Below are positions 8,794 through 17,068 of a DNA stretch of 64,000 nt, piece after piece (within the stretch, counting starts at the first letter, position 1; every line of letters starts with the position of its first letter). The translations under genes were made by a program, and so were the position numbers. The stretch spans positions 39,345-103,344 of the forward strand of contig JAAVDH010000044.1 in the NCBI GenBank assembly GCA_014801865.1. Direction: 5' to 3'. Below the pieces are notes generated by a model. That model was not told where the DNA came from. It saw nothing but the letters and a program-made list of their open reading frames with translations, and made no database searches. The stretch comes from Bacteroides sp. (lineage in GTDB: Bacteria > Bacteroidota > Bacteroidia > Bacteroidales > Muribaculaceae).

Positions 8794-11442
8794 ATGTCAT
8801 TTAAATCATATCTTTCGGCCTTCGTAGGCTCCGTGGCGGCTCTCATGGGCTTCACCGCCTGTCAGGACGACGTGGATGCTCCCTCATTCACCGCTCCCGT
8901 GGCCACCATTGAGGCCAACACCAGCATACTTGATCTCAAAACCAAGTACTGGAACAACGACGCCAACTATATAGACACCGTGCGCCTTACCGAAAGCGGC
9001 GAACATGTCGTCATCGCCGGACGCGTCGTTTCTTCAGACAAAGACGGTAATATCTATAAGAATCTCGTCATTCAGGATGGCACCGCCGCCCTGACACTCT
9101 CTATAAACGCCAATTCGCTCTATACCTCATATCCTATCGGACAGGAGGTGGTGGTCGACGTGACCGACATGTATATCGGTAAATACAGCTCGCTTCAGCA
9201 GCTGGGATTTCCCGACTATGCCACAGGTTACGGCTGGCAGGCAACGTTCATGCCCTACGAATTCTTCCGCGGCCATGCGCAACTCAACGGTCTGCCCCAG
9301 CCCGAGAAGATTGACACTCTGCTCACCACCATTGACAAACTGTCAAAGGACGAGGCTTCGCTGCGTCAGTGGCAGAGCCAGCTCATACGCCTCAACAACG
9401 TGCACTTTGAGGAGGGCGGGGAAGCAGCCTTCTGTACCGAGCACAAGGTGAACACCAACCGCACTCTGGTTGATGACAACGGCAATACCATCATAGTACG
9501 TACCAGCGGCTACGCCCGCTTCTGGAGCACGATACTCCCCGCCGAAAAGGGCGATGTAGTAGGTATACTCAGCTACAACGGTTCGGGCTCATCGGCCAAC
9601 TGGCAGATACTTCTGCGTTCGACAGATGACCTCATGAACTTCGGCAATCCTACACTCCCCGTAGGTACTGAAGAGAATCCCTACTCAATCATCGAGGCCG
9701 TGGCTTTCGCAGATGCAGGCAAGAACATGACCGCATGGACAAGCGGCTATATCGTGGGTGCCGTGAAGGCTGAATTGACCGAAGTGAAGAGTGACAGCGA
9801 CATCGAATGGGGCGCTCCCACGGAGATGAACAATACCATTATCATCGGTCAGACAGCCGATACCCGCTCACTTGACGAGGCTCTGCTCGTTCAGCTCCCT
9901 CAGAACTCCAAGCTGCGCGAGATGGCCAACCTGCGCGACAATCCCGAAGTGTATGGCAAGCAGATACTCATCTACGGTACATTCGCCAAGGATATGGGTA
10001 CATTCGCCATCACCAATAATCAGGGTACACTCAATGAATTCCGCATCGATGGCGTAGAAGCCGGAGGCGCGATACCCAACGGTAGCGGTACAGAGGCCTC
10101 ACCCTACAGCGCCGCTCAGGTCAACGCTATGGGCACCTCAGCCTCACAGAGCAATGTGTATGTCAAGGGCTACATCGTGGGCTGGATCGACAACTCGTCA
10201 CAGACCTACGGCGACGAAAAGAACTGCATGTTCAGCGTGCCCGCGACAGTACCCACCAACATCCTCATCGCCAATACTCCCGACGAACAGGACTACAGCA
10301 AGTGTGTGGCCGTCAACCTTCCTTCAGGTGATATCCGTAAGGCTATCAATCTTGTTGACAATCCTGCCAATCTCGGCAAATGGGTAGTTGTCAAGGGTAA
10401 TATCATCAAGTACTTCGCCCTCCCCGGCGTGAAGGACGTGACCGCCTATACACTTCAGGGCGGCAGTGCTCCCGAAAATCCCGATACTCCCGTGACTCCT
10501 GCCGACCCCGTGACCTCGCTCAATGTCAATTTCGACGGCGTTACCTCAATCAATCAGCTCACCGGATGGAGCGTGGAGACACCCTCGGGCAATAAGCCCT
10601 GGTTCTTCCGCGAAATGCAGAGCAACTATCGCGCCGAGTGTACCGCCTTCGGCAGCAACGCTCAGGCCGGAGCCGACGGCTTCGTGTCATGGCTTATCAC
10701 TCCCCCCCTCAATGTGGCCGGCATGTCTGAGAAGGTTATCAGCTTCAAGACTATTGTAGGCTACTCAGGCAACGGTACTCTCGAGGTATTCGCAATGACT
10801 ACTCCCGATCCTGCCACAGCCACTCTCACTCCCCTGAGCTGCACCATACCGCAGCCCACGGGACAGTTCGGCGACTGGGTACCCTCGGGCAATATCAGCC
10901 TGTCGCAGTTCTCGGGCAATATCTATATAGGATTCCGCTATAAGGCAGCTGAGGGCAGTTCGTATACTACCTACGCTATCGATGACGTAGTGGCCGGCAC
11001 ATCATCGTCGACAACTACTCCCGACACTCCGGATACTCCTGACACCCCCGAGCTTACAGGCGACGGCACACAGGCTAAGCCTTATACTCCGGCAGATCTC
11101 TACAAAATCAATCCTCAGGACAGTAGTCTGCCTGCCAACTATGCCTATGGTTCAAAGTGGGTTGAGGGTGTAATCGTGGGTACATGTACCTCAAGCGTTA
11201 TCTCAAGCGCAACATTCTCTGCTGAAAATGCCAGCGACAGCAATATCATACTTGGTCCTTCGGCTGACTGCAAGGATATAAGTCAATGTGTAGTCGTACA
11301 GCTGCCCACTAAGGTTCGCGATGGTTTGTCGCTTAAGCGCAAACCCGAAATGCTCGGCAAGACCGTAGAACTCCAGGGTGATATACTCAAGTACTTCGGA
11401 GGCCCCGGCGTCAAGAACATATCTGAATATGTGGTGAAGTAA
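8794..11442 (+). CDS. Large multidomain lipoprotein: DUF5689, three DUF6359-like repeats, choice-of-anchor-like domain
   Basis: An 882-residue lipoprotein (lipobox GFTAC, Cys23, then QDDVD). Residues about 40-285 are a DUF5689 domain paralogous to the upstream gene (SILDLKTKYWNNDANYIDTV). Three copies of an OB-fold-like module begin with G-T-x-x-x-P-Y near residues 291, 431 and 755. Each has a 'YI/VVG' strand, an 'NI(L/I)(I/L)' strand and the ending 'VQLP....R....L...P...GK.V...G...KY'. Between copies 2 and 3 (about 575-735) is a jelly-roll region resembling choice-of-anchor J/cleaved adhesin domains (VNFDGVTSINQLTGW...WLITPPLNV). Pro/Thr/Asp linkers (PDTPDTPDTPE) separate the modules. It probably binds a surface ligand or carbohydrate for the TonB receptor two genes upstream. 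Domain names are from memory of the families; the function is unknown. Confidence 0.8.
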   Translation: MSFKSYLSAFVGSVAALMGFTACQDDVDAPSFTAPVATIEANTSILDLKTKYWNNDANYIDTVRLTESGEHVVIAGRVVSSDKDGNIYKNLVIQDGTAALTLSINANSLYTSYPIGQEVVVDVTDMYIGKYSSLQQLGFPDYATGYGWQATFMPYEFFRGHAQLNGLPQPEKIDTLLTTIDKLSKDEASLRQWQSQLIRLNNVHFEEGGEAAFCTEHKVNTNRTLVDDNGNTIIVRTSGYARFWSTILPAEKGDVVGILSYNGSGSSANWQILLRSTDDLMNFGNPTLPVGTEENPYSIIEAVAFADAGKNMTAWTSGYIVGAVKAELTEVKSDSDIEWGAPTEMNNTIIIGQTADTRSLDEALLVQLPQNSKLREMANLRDNPEVYGKQILIYGTFAKDMGTFAITNNQGTLNEFRIDGVEAGGAIPNGSGTEASPYSAAQVNAMGTSASQSNVYVKGYIVGWIDNSSQTYGDEKNCMFSVPATVPTNILIANTPDEQDYSKCVAVNLPSGDIRKAINLVDNPANLGKWVVVKGNIIKYFALPGVKDVTAYTLQGGSAPENPDTPVTPADPVTSLNVNFDGVTSINQLTGWSVETPSGNKPWFFREMQSNYRAECTAFGSNAQAGADGFVSWLITPPLNVAGMSEKVISFKTIVGYSGNGTLEVFAMTTPDPATATLTPLSCTIPQPTGQFGDWVPSGNISLSQFSGNIYIGFRYKAAEGSSYTTYAIDDVVAGTSSSTTTPDTPDTPDTPELTGDGTQAKPYTPADLYKINPQDSSLPANYAYGSKWVEGVIVGTCTSSVISSATFSAENASDSNIILGPSADCKDISQCVVVQLPTKVRDGLSLKRKPEMLGKTVELQGDILKYFGGPGVKNISEYVVK

Positions 11443-11467
11443 AATCCTTCTCACTCCCCTATAAATC

Positions 11468-11517
11468 CGCGGGGCGAAGCGTCGGCTGTTGACGCTTCGC
11501 CCCGCGATTGTATTATT
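11468..11517 (+). terminator. Terminator of the TonB/DUF5689 operon
   Basis: A 16-bp perfect stem, 11468-11483 with 11491-11506 (CGCGGGGCGAAGCGTC arm), 7-base loop, followed by the weak tail ATTGTATTATT. Very stable hairpin 25 bases after the last stop. Confidence 0.8.
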
Positions 11518-11550
11518 AAGCACCTTACTACGACACCCAGAGATGGTGGA

Positions 11551-11595
11551 CAAAAAACATGAGGCTGCATCGGCAATAAGCGCCGTTGCAGCCTC
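11551..11595 (-). terminator. gpmI intrinsic terminator
   Basis: Read leftward, the stem GAGGCTGCA at 11595-11587 pairs with 11569-11561, with an inner CGGC/GCCG extension, then TTTTTTG at 11551-11557. Located 53 bases past the gpmI stop. The plus strand also has an AAAAAG run, so rightward function is unlikely. Confidence 0.85.
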
Positions 11596-11648
11596 AAAAA
11601 GTTATGATTGTGCAGTTATATTTGCTATTGGTGTTGTATTACCTCTGA

Positions 11649-13160
11649 TTAGATAAGGGCGTCGCCTGTCATTTCAGCCGGCTGGGGAAGACCCATGATC
11701 TTAAGCAGGGTGGGAGCCACGTCAGCCAGACGGCCGTCCTTAACGGTGGCACCTTCGCGTGAGGTAACGTATACGCAGGGTACGGGATTGAGCGAGTGGG
11801 CGGTGTTGGGGCTACCGTCGGCGTTCACAGCGTTGTCGGCATTACCATGGTCGGCTATGATGATTACCTCATAGTCGGCTTCCTTGGCAGCTTCTACGGT
11901 GTCGCGCACACATTCGTCAACAGCCTTCACAGCCTTTTCGATGGCTTCGTACACACCGGTGTGACCTACCATGTCGCCGTTGGCATAGTTTACAACGATG
12001 AAGTCAAACTCCTTTGAGCGGATGGCATCTACAAGCTTGTCCTTTACCTCGTATGCACTCATCTCGGGCTTGAGGTCATAGGTGGCTACCTTGGGAGAAG
12101 CTACGAGAATACGTTCCTCACCTTCAAAGGGCGCTTCGCGTCCGCCGTTGAAGAAGAAGGTCACATGGGCATACTTTTCTGTTTCGGCAATGTGGAGCTG
12201 CTTCTTGTCGAGGCTTGAGAGGTATTCGCCAAGGGTGTTGCCTACGTTTTCCTTATCGAAGAGGATATGCACTCCGGTGAATGAAGCGTCGTAGGGGGTC
12301 ATGCAGTAATACTGCAGGCCGGGGATGGTAGTCATGCCGGCTTCGGGGATGTCGTGCTGAGTGAGAGCTACGGTGAGTTCCTTGGCGCGGTCGTTGCGGT
12401 AGTTGAAGAATATTACGGCGTCACCTTCCTTGATGGTGCCGTCAACGGTGGCGTTGTTGATGGGCTTAACGAATTCGTCGGTAACATCGTTGTCATACGA
12501 CTTCTGCATGGCCTTAACCATGTCGGTGGCCTGCTCGCCTTCTCCCTTGACGAGAAGGTCGTAAGCTACCTTTACGCGCTCCCAGCGCTTGTCGCGGTCC
12601 ATGGCGTAGTAGCGTCCTACGATTGAGGCTATAACGCCGGCAGACTTGGCACAGTGGTCCTGAAGCTGACGAATGAAGCCGATACCGCTGCGAGGATCGG
12701 TGTCACGACCGTCCATAAAGCAGTGGATGTAAACCTTCTCCAGGCCGTACTGCTTAGCTATGTCGCAGAGGGCGAAGAGGTGGTCGAGGCTGGAGTGTAC
12801 ACCGCCGTCGGAGGTGAGACCCATGAAGTGTATGGCCTTGCCATGTTCCTTGGCGTAGCCGAAGGCGCTCTTTATCTGGGGATTTTCCATGATAGAGCCA
12901 TCGCGACAAGCCTTGTTGATTTTAACGAGGTCCTGATATACGATACGGCCGGCACCTATATTGAGATGGCCCACCTCGGAGTTGCCCATCTGACCGTCAG
13001 GCAGACCTACATTCTCTCCCGAAGCCTGAAGCTCGGAGTGGGGGTAGTTGGCCAACAGGTAGTCCCAGTAGGGAGTGGGGGTGGAGTAAATCACATCGCT
13101 CTTTGAATGGTCGCCTATGCCCCATCCGTCGAGTATCATCAGCAATGCTTTCTTTGCCAT
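11649..13160 (-). CDS. gpmI: 2,3-bisphosphoglycerate-independent phosphoglycerate mutase
   Basis: Glycolytic enzyme interconverting 3- and 2-phosphoglycerate through a manganese-dependent phosphoserine intermediate. 503 residues from [14 protein letters not shown], the family's usual length. Metal-binding D..GWG is at residues 11-14, the phosphorylated Ser near residue 61 in [14 protein letters not shown], and the second metal cluster in [10 protein letters not shown]. The frame extends 26 codons upstream, but those codons are non-conserved and overlap the promoter at 13215-13245, so the ATG at 13160 is preferred. Monocistronic, with its own promoter and terminator. Confidence 0.97.
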   Translation of the reverse strand: MAKKALLMILDGWGIGDHSKSDVIYSTPTPYWDYLLANYPHSELQASGENVGLPDGQMGNSEVGHLNIGAGRIVYQDLVKINKACRDGSIMENPQIKSAFGYAKEHGKAIHFMGLTSDGGVHSSLDHLFALCDIAKQYGLEKVYIHCFMDGRDTDPRSGIGFIRQLQDHCAKSAGVIASIVGRYYAMDRDKRWERVKVAYDLLVKGEGEQATDMVKAMQKSYDNDVTDEFVKPINNATVDGTIKEGDAVIFFNYRNDRAKELTVALTQHDIPEAGMTTIPGLQYYCMTPYDASFTGVHILFDKENVGNTLGEYLSSLDKKQLHIAETEKYAHVTFFFNGGREAPFEGEERILVASPKVATYDLKPEMSAYEVKDKLVDAIRSKEFDFIVVNYANGDMVGHTGVYEAIEKAVKAVDECVRDTVEAAKEADYEVIIIADHGNADNAVNADGSPNTAHSLNPVPCVYVTSREGATVKDGRLADVAPTLLKIMGLPQPAEMTGDALI

Positions 13161-13214
13161 GTCTTGTGTTAGTGTTTTAGGATATATGTTGTAAAAAGAT
13201 TCGTTTACGCAGCG

Positions 13215-13245
13215 CGAAATTACAAAAAATGCGACCAATAATCAA
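13215..13245 (-). promoter_or_regulatory. gpmI promoter
   Basis: On the minus strand: TTG (13245-13243), 20 bases, TAATTTCG (13222-13215). One mismatch to TAnnTTTG. It supports the downstream start at 13160. Confidence 0.65.
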
Positions 13246-13308
13246 CGTCTCAGTCAACTTATTCACGATGCGAAGCGTTAAAACATATACAGTTAGCGCA
13301 AAAATGTG

Positions 13309-13316
13309 TATATTTG
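13309..13316 (+). promoter_or_regulatory. -7 element of winged-helix gene
   Basis: TATATTTG, 33 bases before the ATG at 13350. No clear -33 box at the right distance. Confidence 0.55.
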
Positions 13317-13349
13317 CGAATTATTGTCTAACCCCTACACACAACGATT

Positions 13350-13562
13350 ATGACTACTGAAACTATTGGCACATGGGCCGGTCTGGCCTGGCAAGCACTT
13401 TACGAGGCAGACGTACTCGACCTCAAGCAGCTCAGAAAGATAGCCAAGCTCAAGGACAAGGAGCTCTGTATGGCTCTCGGATGGCTCGCACGCGAAGGCA
13501 AAATCGCTTTCGTGGAGAGCGATGATGACAAGGAAATTCTCGTAAAATTAACCGATTGCTAA
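13350..13562 (+). CDS. Small winged-helix domain protein (DUF2582 type)
   Basis: A 70-residue protein that is almost entirely one winged helix-turn-helix: a helix with conserved W.GLAW.AL, a second and third helix (LKQLRKIAKLKDKELCMALGWLAREGKI) and a wing (FVESDDDKEILVKL). It matches the DUF2582/winged-HTH family widespread in Bacteroidetes. These are presumed nucleic-acid-binding proteins, but I know of no defined target. It is a single-gene unit with its own -7 element, between the divergent gpmI and the convergent sulfatase maturase. Confidence 0.8.
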   Translation: MTTETIGTWAGLAWQALYEADVLDLKQLRKIAKLKDKELCMALGWLAREGKIAFVESDDDKEILVKLTDC

Positions 13563-13607
13563 TCAGGCGCTGTCAGATTGTCAGATACATACCTGATTGA
13601 AAAGCAG

Positions 13608-14840
13608 TTATCTACGGGCTATGGCGTCGGCATGCTTCATCACCAATGACGGAGGCAGGCCGCGATGGAGGCAGTCGCGCATGAAGTCCATGTAGGGAGC
13701 TACGTGGGCAAAGAATTTGCGATAGCCCTCGCAGAGGTAATTGAGGCCGGGCTCCCCGTCGGGAGTGGTGGCAAAACGATTTTTAGGGCACTCCCCGTGG
13801 CAGGCGAAGTTCCAGCGACACTCGCGGCACTGCTTCGGGAGGCCCTTTGTCTTTACAGCCCCGAAGGCAAGTTGCTTATCTGACATCATCATGTCAATGA
13901 GCGAGCGGTCGGCTATGTTGCCAAGTCTGTACTGAGGAAATACGAAGTGGTCGCACGAGTATACCTCGCCGTCATACTCCATCACGGCCGCATGGCCGCA
14001 ACTCGGTGAGAGGGTGCACAGTCCAGGCATCTCGCCAACCCAGTTGGCCAACGTGGCATCGAATATCTGTACGAACACCTGACCTACATCGTGCCTTACC
14101 CAACGGTCGAAGACGCGACAGAGGAAGTCACCCCACTGCTCGGGCGTGACGGAATAGGGGGTGAGTGAACCTTCGCCGTCAACGGCCTCAACCGGTGAGC
14201 CCTCGCCACGGCTGCGCTCCACGATGGGAGTAAACTGGAGGTAGCGGCACCCCATGTTCTTGAAGAATCGGTAGAAGTCTTCCGGGAAATCGGCGTTGTA
14301 GTCGTTGATGACGGCCATAGCGTTCCACTCCACGTGGTGGCGCTTAAGCATCTCTATGGCTTTCATCACCGTGCGGTGCGACGGGCGGTCACCGGCCATG
14401 CGGCGGTATTCGTCGTGGAAGTCGGCCGGGCCGTCGATGGATATGCCCACCAGCCAGTTATTGTCATGGAGAAAGCGGCACCACTCCTCATCGAGGAGGG
14501 TGCCGTTGGTTTGCAGACAGTTGAGTATGGGACGTCCGTCGCCGTAGCGCTTCTGAAGCTCTACAGCCTTGCGGTAAAAATCGAGGGGGCGTATGGTGGC
14601 TTCGCCGCCATGCCACGTAAACACGATTTCTCCAGCAGTCTGAGCCTCGATATAGCGGCGCGTGAACAGTTCAAGCGTAGCCTCTGTCATAAGGCGTGTG
14701 CGCTCGGGAGCGGCATATACCGCGCTTTTGTTGCTGTAATAGCAGTAGGCACATCGCATATTGCAGGCGTCGCCCACGGGCTTCACCATGCAATACAGCG
14801 GGCGTGAGAATGGATTGCTTACAGGTCGGTTGTCCATCAT
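13608..14840 (-). CDS. Anaerobic sulfatase-maturating enzyme (radical SAM/SPASM)
   Basis: Radical SAM enzyme that oxidises a Cys or Ser of sulfatases to the catalytic formylglycine. 410 residues. The CxxxCxxC motif for the SAM [4Fe-4S] cluster is Cys26-Cys30-Cys33 (CNMRCAYC). The family segment FTWHGGEAT follows, then NCLQTNGTLL and the C-terminal SPASM/twitch cysteines (CRECRWNFACHGECPKNRF) for two auxiliary clusters. This pattern and length are those of anSMEs such as B. thetaiotaomicron ChuR. The start overlaps the stop of the upstream sialidase by 4 bases (ATGA), so the two are translationally coupled. No sulfatase gene is in the window; its clients must be elsewhere. Pairing with a sialidase suggests sulfated, sialylated mucin glycans (inference). 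Confidence 0.92.
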   Translation of the reverse strand: MMDNRPVSNPFSRPLYCMVKPVGDACNMRCAYCYYSNKSAVYAAPERTRLMTEATLELFTRRYIEAQTAGEIVFTWHGGEATIRPLDFYRKAVELQKRYGDGRPILNCLQTNGTLLDEEWCRFLHDNNWLVGISIDGPADFHDEYRRMAGDRPSHRTVMKAIEMLKRHHVEWNAMAVINDYNADFPEDFYRFFKNMGCRYLQFTPIVERSRGEGSPVEAVDGEGSLTPYSVTPEQWGDFLCRVFDRWVRHDVGQVFVQIFDATLANWVGEMPGLCTLSPSCGHAAVMEYDGEVYSCDHFVFPQYRLGNIADRSLIDMMMSDKQLAFGAVKTKGLPKQCRECRWNFACHGECPKNRFATTPDGEPGLNYLCEGYRKFFAHVAPYMDFMRDCLHRGLPPSLVMKHADAIARR

Positions 14841-16078
14841 TTACCTGCTGACTCCCCTGTTATTTCAGTGAGAGGCATTTTGAGGAACCACAGGCGGTAG
14901 CCTCCCTGATGGGTGGGACCTGCATTTTCAACAGCTTCTTCGGTGAGCACACCGAGTGATCCGTCGGGAAGTATGGCCATGGATGAATATGCGGCGGGAC
15001 CCCACGTAATCTGACGGAACACGGGGAAGGTCTTGCCACCGTCAAAACTGCCGTACACACCGATATCGGCGCGTTCCAACGATGTGCCTTGAACGGGCTT
15101 GAAGTCAGGGTCGATCTTAATGACCGCGGGCATTGACTGCAGGAGCAACTGACGGCCGTTATAGTCACAAACGATGAAGTCGCCGTTGCAGGCGGGGTCG
15201 GGCAGATCGTCTATTAACACGGGGTCGCTCCATGTCTTGCCGCGGTCGTGAGAGTAGGAGAAGGAGCGATGACCAAACTTCTGACGAGAACGGATGCTCA
15301 TGATGACAGTACCGTCCTCGAGCTGTGCCACCTTGGCTTCGTCACCGTCGCCGGTAGCGGGATTTTCGGCAACCTGCCATGTGTGACCGCCGTCGTCACT
15401 ATAGATAGCGTAATTATAGAATCCTCCGCGGCCACGCTCACGCACCACGAGGGAGAACATCAGGCGCCCGTTGTCGAGCTGCAGGGCGGCTCCCGACGAA
15501 GCGAAGGCTCCGGCTACATTCTTGATGGGCTGAGGACCATCCTTCTCGGCGGTGAGTATCATGGGGTTGATATTGAGCGGCTCGCCCCAGGTGCGGCCAT
15601 TGTCGGTGCTACGCACTACGGTGATATTGGCCGGAGCATCCTGCCAGAGGCCGTTGCCGTGGCTGCATATTACGATAACATCGCCGGTGTTGCGGTCTAC
15701 TACTACAGCGGGGTCGCCGTAGCCACCTATCGAGTCATTCTCAAGGATTGTGAAGAAATCACCCCAAGTGCGGCCATTGTCGGTAGAAATACGGCCTACC
15801 ACGTCAATACGTCCGGGCAGGTCCGACAGTTTGTCAATACGCTTGTCGGCCACGGCGAGCAGATTGCCGTCAGACATCACGGCCAGAGCCGGAATACGGT
15901 AAAACTTTGAGTCATAGTCTCCTGGGCTGAATACAAGAGTGCGCTCCACATCGTCAGGACGACGATCGTCAGCCGAAACTGTGAAAGCTACCATAGAAGA
16001 GGCCAGGCAGGCAACTGCCATGCAACCTGTGCGAAGGAATGAACTTACTCTCATTGTAAAAGATGTTTGAGATGGCAT
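14837..16078 (-). CDS. nanH: Exo-alpha-sialidase (GH33 neuraminidase)
   Basis: Secreted or periplasmic sialidase removing terminal sialic acid from glycoconjugates. 413 residues. The catalytic-Arg motif FYRIPAL is at residues 59-65, and five Asp boxes (S.D.G.TW type) are visible: STDNGRTW twice, SDDGGHTW, SHDRGKTW and SFDGGKTF, i.e. the six-bladed propeller. The N-terminus is a signal peptide ending near VSA-DD. Either the ATG at 16078 or the one at 16054 (MRVSSFLRTG) could be used; the second gives a more typical signal peptide and a longer leader behind the -7 element at 16098-16105. No sialic acid catabolic genes (nanA, nanE, nagB) are adjacent, so released sugar may be used elsewhere or by other bacteria. 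First gene of a two-gene operon. Confidence 0.93.
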   Translation of the reverse strand: MPSQTSFTMRVSSFLRTGCMAVACLASSMVAFTVSADDRRPDDVERTLVFSPGDYDSKFYRIPALAVMSDGNLLAVADKRIDKLSDLPGRIDVVGRISTDNGRTWGDFFTILENDSIGGYGDPAVVVDRNTGDVIVICSHGNGLWQDAPANITVVRSTDNGRTWGEPLNINPMILTAEKDGPQPIKNVAGAFASSGAALQLDNGRLMFSLVVRERGRGGFYNYAIYSDDGGHTWQVAENPATGDGDEAKVAQLEDGTVIMSIRSRQKFGHRSFSYSHDRGKTWSDPVLIDDLPDPACNGDFIVCDYNGRQLLLQSMPAVIKIDPDFKPVQGTSLERADIGVYGSFDGGKTFPVFRQITWGPAAYSSMAILPDGSLGVLTEEAVENAGPTHQGGYRLWFLKMPLTEITGESAGK

Positions 16079-16097
16079 TAAAGTAAAGTGTCAACCG

Positions 16098-16105
16098 CAA
16101 AGATA
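16098..16105 (-). promoter_or_regulatory. -7 element of sialidase/sulfatase-maturase operon
   Basis: TATCTTTG on the minus strand, 20 bases before the first possible start. Only a weak TTTA stands in the -33 position. Confidence 0.65.
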
Positions 16106-16223
16106 CTCTTTTTTTGCATACCTGCGTAAAAAATCCTCTTAATAAGTAAGTACGTTCTAAAAAATAAAACGTCGTATGTGAACAAAGACTCACACCATCT
16201 ACGGTAACAAGTTAGAGCGAGTG

Positions 16224-16254
16224 TTGGTCACTAACCTTAATTTCCGTAAATTTG
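16224..16254 (+). promoter_or_regulatory. ribE promoter
   Basis: TTG at 16224-16226, 20 bases, TAAATTTG at 16247-16254. Full consensus. Confidence 0.8.
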
Positions 16255-16388
16255 CAATTCCAATCAGAATACTTTGCGGAAGATTCATTATTAGCCGCAG
16301 AGAGGATAACGTAAATACTACAGAATAATATATTTATAAAGTATTATCTCTGTATCATAAACATCAGTATCATAAGTTTTAAGAATAT

Positions 16389-16991
16389 ATGTTTTCAGGA
16401 ATCGTAGAAGAGGCTGCCCGCGTAGTGGCCGCTGAAAGAGAGGGTGGTAATCTCCACCTTACACTCTCATGCTCGTTTGCCGACGAACTCAAGATAGATC
16501 AGTCTGTAGCACATAATGGTGTGTGTCTCACCGTAGTAGCGCTTCCGGGCGACTCGACATATACCGTAACCGCCATACAAGAGACTCTCGACCGCAGTAA
16601 TCTTGGCGGTCTTCGCCCCGGCGACCTCGTGAACCTCGAGCGCTCCATGTTGATGAACGGACGTCTTGACGGCCACATCGTGCAGGGTCATGTAGACTGC
16701 ACCGCCGTGTGCGAGAGCGTGGAGGAGGTCGACGGCAGCCGCTACTATAAGTTCCGCTACTCTGTGCCCCGCGAAATGGCCCTCAAAGGCTACATGACCG
16801 TTGAGAAAGGCTCAGTGACTGTCAATGGTGTAAGCCTTACGGTATGTGACTCCGAGGCCGATTCATTCCGTGTGGCCATCATACCATACACTTTCGAGCA
16901 CACCAACTTCTGCCGTATAGAGCCGGGCACGGTGGTCAATCTCGAGTTTGACATCATAGGCAAGTATCTTGCACGCCTCGCTTCGCTCTAA
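16389..16991 (+). CDS. ribE: Riboflavin synthase alpha subunit
   Basis: Dismutates two molecules of 6,7-dimethyl-8-ribityllumazine into riboflavin in the last step of vitamin B2 synthesis. 200 residues with the invariant N-terminal MFSGIVEE and two tandem lumazine-binding barrels, each marked by a VNGVSLTV-type motif (VAHNGVCLTVV about 40-50 and SVTVNGVSLTV about 138-148) and GHIVQGHVD near 97-105. The C-terminal helix for trimerisation is present (NLEFDIIGKYLARL). Followed after 77 bases by an ABC exporter on the same strand, with no terminator between, so co-transcription is possible though functionally unrelated. Confidence 0.97.
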   Translation: MFSGIVEEAARVVAAEREGGNLHLTLSCSFADELKIDQSVAHNGVCLTVVALPGDSTYTVTAIQETLDRSNLGGLRPGDLVNLERSMLMNGRLDGHIVQGHVDCTAVCESVEEVDGSRYYKFRYSVPREMALKGYMTVEKGSVTVNGVSLTVCDSEADSFRVAIIPYTFEHTNFCRIEPGTVVNLEFDIIGKYLARLASL

Positions 16992-17068
16992 CCCTCCATC
17001 ATCACGCCATATACCCGTAAGAGTCGTACGACTCAAGATACGACTCAGGACCAATCCATTTTCACCAA

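Larger units (their letters stand above)
16079..16388. other. Divergent intergenic region, sialidase / ribE
   Basis: 310 bases between divergent genes. Contains the leftward sialidase -7 element and the rightward ribE promoter. Bases 16255-16388 are an AT-rich leader of about 130 nt; I see no FMN riboswitch-like conserved sequence in it. Confidence 0.5.

Noticed and set aside
4655..11442. SusC/SusD polysaccharide utilisation locus
   Set aside because: No SusD, glycoside hydrolase or sensor gene accompanies the receptor.
15248..15910. Long frame antisense to the sialidase gene
   Set aside because: Shadow of the GH33 gene, which has five Asp boxes and a signal peptide in the other strand.
16255..16388. 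FMN riboswitch before ribE
   Set aside because: The leader is AT-rich and lacks the conserved AGGGGCAG-type elements of the RFN aptamer.
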